This document shows, in pieces, positions 5,514-7,704 of a stretch of DNA of 7,704 nt. Every line of letters begins with the position of its first letter. Position 1 is the stretch's first letter. The DNA comes from Patescibacteria group bacterium (GTDB taxonomy: Bacteria > Patescibacteria > Paceibacteria > UBA9973 > UBA2103). The stretch lies in the NCBI GenBank assembly GCA_018968865.1, contig JAGWZP010000027.1, positions 1 through 7,704 on the forward strand, read 5' to 3'. The notes under the pieces are model-generated. The model had not been told where the DNA came from and did not search any database. It saw only the letters and a list, made by a program, of their open reading frames with translations. The position numbers and the translations under genes were made by a program.

Positions 5514-6343
5514 GCGAGGCCGAACAATGCTTCTATTTCTGTGCGTTTCGCAAGCAGGTCGTCCCACCCCATCTGGTACGACTCCGCCACTTCGCGCCGA
5601 TTGCGCGTGACGAGGCCGGCCGGGAGCGGGTAGGAGGGACCGATAACTAGGATGTCGATGTCGGAAGGAAGATGGTCGAAATGCGTGCGTTTGATGTCAT
5701 TCAGGACCAATTGCCGGATCATCGGACGCGCAAAGAGCGCGTACATCCGCGTGAAGAGTTTTAGAACGCTTGAAAAAACAACGGTGTTGGTAATGACGAT
5801 GATTTTTGTCGCGCCTTCTTTGCGCGCCTTGCGGATAAGGTCTCCCATATTCACGTTTATGTCGCCGTCGAGAAAGGTCCGGCCGCCAAGCCGGACGGCG
5901 CCGCCGTAGAGGAAGGGTATCGCTTTCGCCGCGCGCATAACCTCGTAGGGGTCGAACCAGGTGTTATTGCTGATGTACTCGGTGCGGCCGGTATCGAAGT
6001 CGGTCACGGGAACCAGCCACTTTGTTTTGGTCTTGACGAAGGCGCGTTCGTCGAGCGGAAGTTTCTCGCGCATGACGGTGTCGATGATGTAGTCGACCCG
6101 AAGTTTCGGCGGGAACCGGCGCACCACCTCGGGCGACGGGAGGTAGCGCAGCCAGATTTTTTCGATGTGGGCGTATTGCTTAGCGAGATAATAGAACATC
6201 GCGCCGACCGAGCCGGAAGCGGAAATGAAGATATCGGGCTCGGTGACGCCGAGCTTCGTGGCGAGCGCGACGAGCGCGCCCGCGGCATACGCGCATTTCA
6301 TCCCGCCGCCGCTCGTGATGATCGCCACTTTCTCTTCTTTCAT
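5498..6343 (-). CDS. Patatin-like phospholipase family protein
   Basis: This 281-residue protein has the patatin fold signature: an N-terminal strand and glycine-rich oxyanion loop ([18 protein letters not shown], 7-24), a nucleophile elbow SGSVGA (43-48), with S45 as the expected nucleophile, and the catalytic aspartate region [10 protein letters not shown] (156-165), D159. Family members hydrolyse acyl ester bonds of lipids with a Ser-Asp dyad. Two features are atypical: the first Gly of GxSxG is Ser43, and the usual DGG/DGA is DGD. The Ser and Asp themselves are kept, so activity is plausible but unproven. No signal peptide is seen, so a cytosolic or peripheral membrane location is likely. 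ATG 6343 starts right before the first strand and has no Shine-Dalgarno sequence; a TATACT -10 lies 6 bases upstream, implying a leaderless message. The gene is divergent from ftsH and converges on ssrA. Confidence 0.9.
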   Translation of the reverse strand: MKEEKVAIITSGGGMKCAYAAGALVALATKLGVTEPDIFISASGSVGAMFYYLAKQYAHIEKIWLRYLPSPEVVRRFPPKLRVDYIIDTVMREKLPLDERAFVKTKTKWLVPVTDFDTGRTEYISNNTWFDPYEVMRAAKAIPFLYGGAVRLGGRTFLDGDINVNMGDLIRKARKEGATKIIVITNTVVFSSVLKLFTRMYALFARPMIRQLVLNDIKRTHFDHLPSDIDILVIGPSYPLPAGLVTRNRREVAESYQMGWDDLLAKRTEIEALFGLAKSRP

Positions 6344-6349
6344 GCAAAG

Positions 6350-6357
6350 AGTATAGT
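6350..6357. promoter_or_regulatory. Symmetric shared -10 for two divergent leaderless genes
   Basis: AGTATAGT contains TATAGT on the + strand (6352-6357), 7 bases before the ftsH ATG. On the - strand it contains TATACT (6355-6350), 6 bases before the patatin-like ATG. The two start codons are only 21 bases apart and neither has a Shine-Dalgarno sequence. No convincing -35 is visible in either direction. Confidence 0.6.
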
Positions 6358-6364
6358 ACCTTTC

Positions 6365-7704
6365 ATGGCGCCGGTCTCTCCCAAAAAGCAGAAATCTAAG
6401 AAATCCGGCGCGCCGTCCCCGGCGCGCCGGTCTTGGCGCGCCGGTCTTGGCGGCCCGTCGTTCTTCGGGAACCTTATCACCACCGTTCTCATCTTCCTCC
6501 TCCTCATGAGCGCCTATTCGCTCATCGCGGGTTTTGTCCAACCGACGAACAGCGTGCCGCTTTCGGTCGTCGCGGCCGATGTCGCGGCGGGGAAGATAAG
6601 CGACATCACGGTCAACGGCGATTCGCTCGACCTCACGTATGTCGACAAAACGACGAAGACCTCGCGCAAGGACCCTTCCGCCGGACTCCCCGAGACGCTC
6701 GCTTCCTTGGGCGTCACGCCGGCCGAGCTCGCGAAGGTGTCCATCACGATACAGGGGCAGTCAGGATTCCAATTCTGGTTCCTCGCGCTCGCGCCGACCC
6801 TGCTCTCGCTTCTTTTTATCGCATTTCTCTTCTGGTTCCTCTCGCGGCAGGTGAAAGGAGCGGGCATGCAGGCATTCAGCTTCGGGCAATCCAAAGCGCG
6901 CATCATTGATCCCTCCGATGCGACACAGCGCGTGACCTTCGCGGATGTCGCCGGCGCGCGCGAAGCGAAGGAAGAACTCTTCGAGATCGTAGACTTCCTC
7001 AAGAGCCCGAAAAAGTTCCTGGACATCGGCGCGCGCATCCCGAAGGGCATCATCCTCATGGGCGCGCCGGGCACGGGCAAGACCCTGCTCGCGCGCGCAG
7101 TCGCGGGCGAAGCGGGCGTGCCCTTCTTCTCCATCAGCGGAAGCGAGTTCGTGGAAATGTTCGTCGGGGTGGGCGCCTCCCGCGTACGCGACCTCTTCCA
7201 GCTCGCGAAGAAGGCCGCTCCCGCCATCATCTTCGTCGACGAAATCGACGCAGTCGGGCGCGTGCGCGGCACGGGGGTGGGCGGCGGCAACGACGAGCGC
7301 GAACAGACGCTCAACCAGATACTCGTCGAGATGGACGGCTTCGAGCCGACCGAAAAAGTCGTCGTCATGGCGGCGACGAACCGGCCGGACGTCCTCGATC
7401 CCGCGCTCTTGCGCCCCGGCCGCTTCGATCGGAGGGTGACCATCGATCTGCCGGACCGCCGCGACCGCGAGGAAATCCTCCAGATACACGCGCGCGCGAA
7501 GCCGCTCGGACCCGACGTGGTGCTCGCCGTCATCGCCGAGCGCACACCGGGCTTCTCGGGCGCCGAACTCTACTCGCTCATGAATGAAGGTGCGATACTC
7601 GCGGCGCGCGAAAACCGGACCGAAGTGACGCAGTATGACCTCATCCGCTCCATTGAAAAGGTGATGCTCGGCCCGGAGCGCAAGTCGCACCTGCTCTCGA
7701 AGAA
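6365..7704 (+). CDS. ftsH: FtsH ATP-dependent zinc metalloprotease (partial, right end cut)
   Basis: FtsH is a membrane-anchored AAA+ hexamer that unfolds and degrades damaged or tagged membrane and some cytosolic proteins. Visible are 446 codons with no stop before the window edge. A basic N-terminus ([15 protein letters not shown]) precedes TM1 (about 37-57), an extracytoplasmic domain of about 80 residues, TM2 (about 138-159) and the AAA domain: Walker A GAPGTGKT (233-240), pore FVG (266-268), Walker B IIFVDEID (D292, E293), and the second region of homology [20 protein letters not shown] (337-356) with arginine fingers R353 and R356. The lid follows. The HExxH protease domain would lie beyond the edge. 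ATG 6365 is supported by TATAGT 7 bases upstream; the next in-frame ATG (6506) lies inside TM1. The basic N-terminus is longer than in many FtsH proteins and is partly encoded by a 14-bp repeat. Confidence 0.96.
   Translation, partial: MAPVSPKKQKSKKSGAPSPARRSWRAGLGGPSFFGNLITTVLIFLLLMSAYSLIAGFVQPTNSVPLSVVAADVAAGKISDITVNGDSLDLTYVDKTTKTSRKDPSAGLPETLASLGVTPAELAKVSITIQGQSGFQFWFLALAPTLLSLLFIAFLFWFLSRQVKGAGMQAFSFGQSKARIIDPSDATQRVTFADVAGAREAKEELFEIVDFLKSPKKFLDIGARIPKGIILMGAPGTGKTLLARAVAGEAGVPFFSISGSEFVEMFVGVGASRVRDLFQLAKKAAPAIIFVDEIDAVGRVRGTGVGGGNDEREQTLNQILVEMDGFEPTEKVVVMAATNRPDVLDPALLRPGRFDRRVTIDLPDRRDREEILQIHARAKPLGPDVVLAVIAERTPGFSGAELYSLMNEGAILAARENRTEVTQYDLIRSIEKVMLGPERKSHLLSK
6407..6448 (+). 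repeat. 14-bp tandem repeat in the start of ftsH
   Basis: GGCGCGCC recurs exactly every 14 bases at 6407, 6421 and 6435. The last two units are identical (GGCGCGCCGGTCTT); the first differs in its last part (GGCGCGCCGTCCCC). The array lies in codons 15-28 of ftsH, before TM1. Because 14 is not a multiple of three, each copy is read in a different frame. Confidence 0.85.

Noticed and set aside
1971..7068. Several GGCGCGCC octamers as a dispersed signal
   Set aside because: Outside the ftsH 14-bp repeat they fall in ordinary GC-rich sequence such as the Walker A codons, and can be explained by composition.
6514..7690. Two long open frames (343 and 309 codons) antisense to ftsH
   Set aside because: They mirror the conserved FtsH coding frame, have serine/arginine-rich or histidine/arginine-rich composition, and have no start signals.
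1..7704. CRISPR arrays, insertion sequences, tRNA or rRNA genes
   Set aside because: No regularly spaced repeats, transposase domains, terminal repeats, or tRNA cloverleaf other than the tRNA-like part of tmRNA were seen.

Overview
The window is a compact, GC-rich bacterial chromosome segment. Its contents are housekeeping genes with very short intergenic gaps, several apparently leaderless genes, and terminators shared by convergent units. The GC-rich compact style, the short SmpB and the lack of Shine-Dalgarno sites on about half of the genes would fit a Patescibacteria/CPR (Parcubacteria-like) genome. That placement is an inference from style, not something I could test, and my confidence in it is about 0.4.

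Layout from left to right: (1) a weak terminator of an unseen upstream unit, then typA/bipA (translational GTPase, +), ending at a bidirectional terminator; (2) an unrecognised 148-residue protein gene (-), divergent from a cyclopropane-fatty-acid synthase gene (+); (3) pyrE (orotate phosphoribosyltransferase, -), with its own terminator wedged against the end of cfa; (4) smpB (+), divergent from pyrE, followed 49 bases later by the one-piece tmRNA gene ssrA (+); (5) a strong bidirectional terminator shared by ssrA and a convergent patatin-like phospholipase gene (-), whose stop codon lies inside the terminator loop; (6) ftsH (+), divergent from the patatin-like gene across only 21 bases and cut by the right window edge after 446 codons.

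Functionally, the right half is a protein and translation quality-control neighbourhood. SmpB and tmRNA tag and release stalled ribosomes, and FtsH is a membrane AAA+ protease that degrades tagged or damaged membrane proteins. TypA at the left is also ribosome-associated. PyrE makes OMP for pyrimidine nucleotides. Cfa modifies phospholipid acyl chains, and the patatin-like protein may hydrolyse lipids.

The most interesting signals are regulatory. A -10 hexamer sits 6-8 bases before the ATG of cfa, smpB, the patatin-like gene and ftsH, and 6 bases before the mature 5' end of tmRNA, which argues for leaderless transcripts. One symmetric -10 (AGTATAGT) appears to serve both the patatin-like gene and ftsH. 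A perfect-consensus promoter lies inside smpB. A perfect 9-bp inverted repeat abuts tmRNA +1. The tmRNA tag frame looks unusually long and lacks the usual LAA-type end. A 14-bp tandem repeat, not a multiple of three, lies in the start of ftsH.
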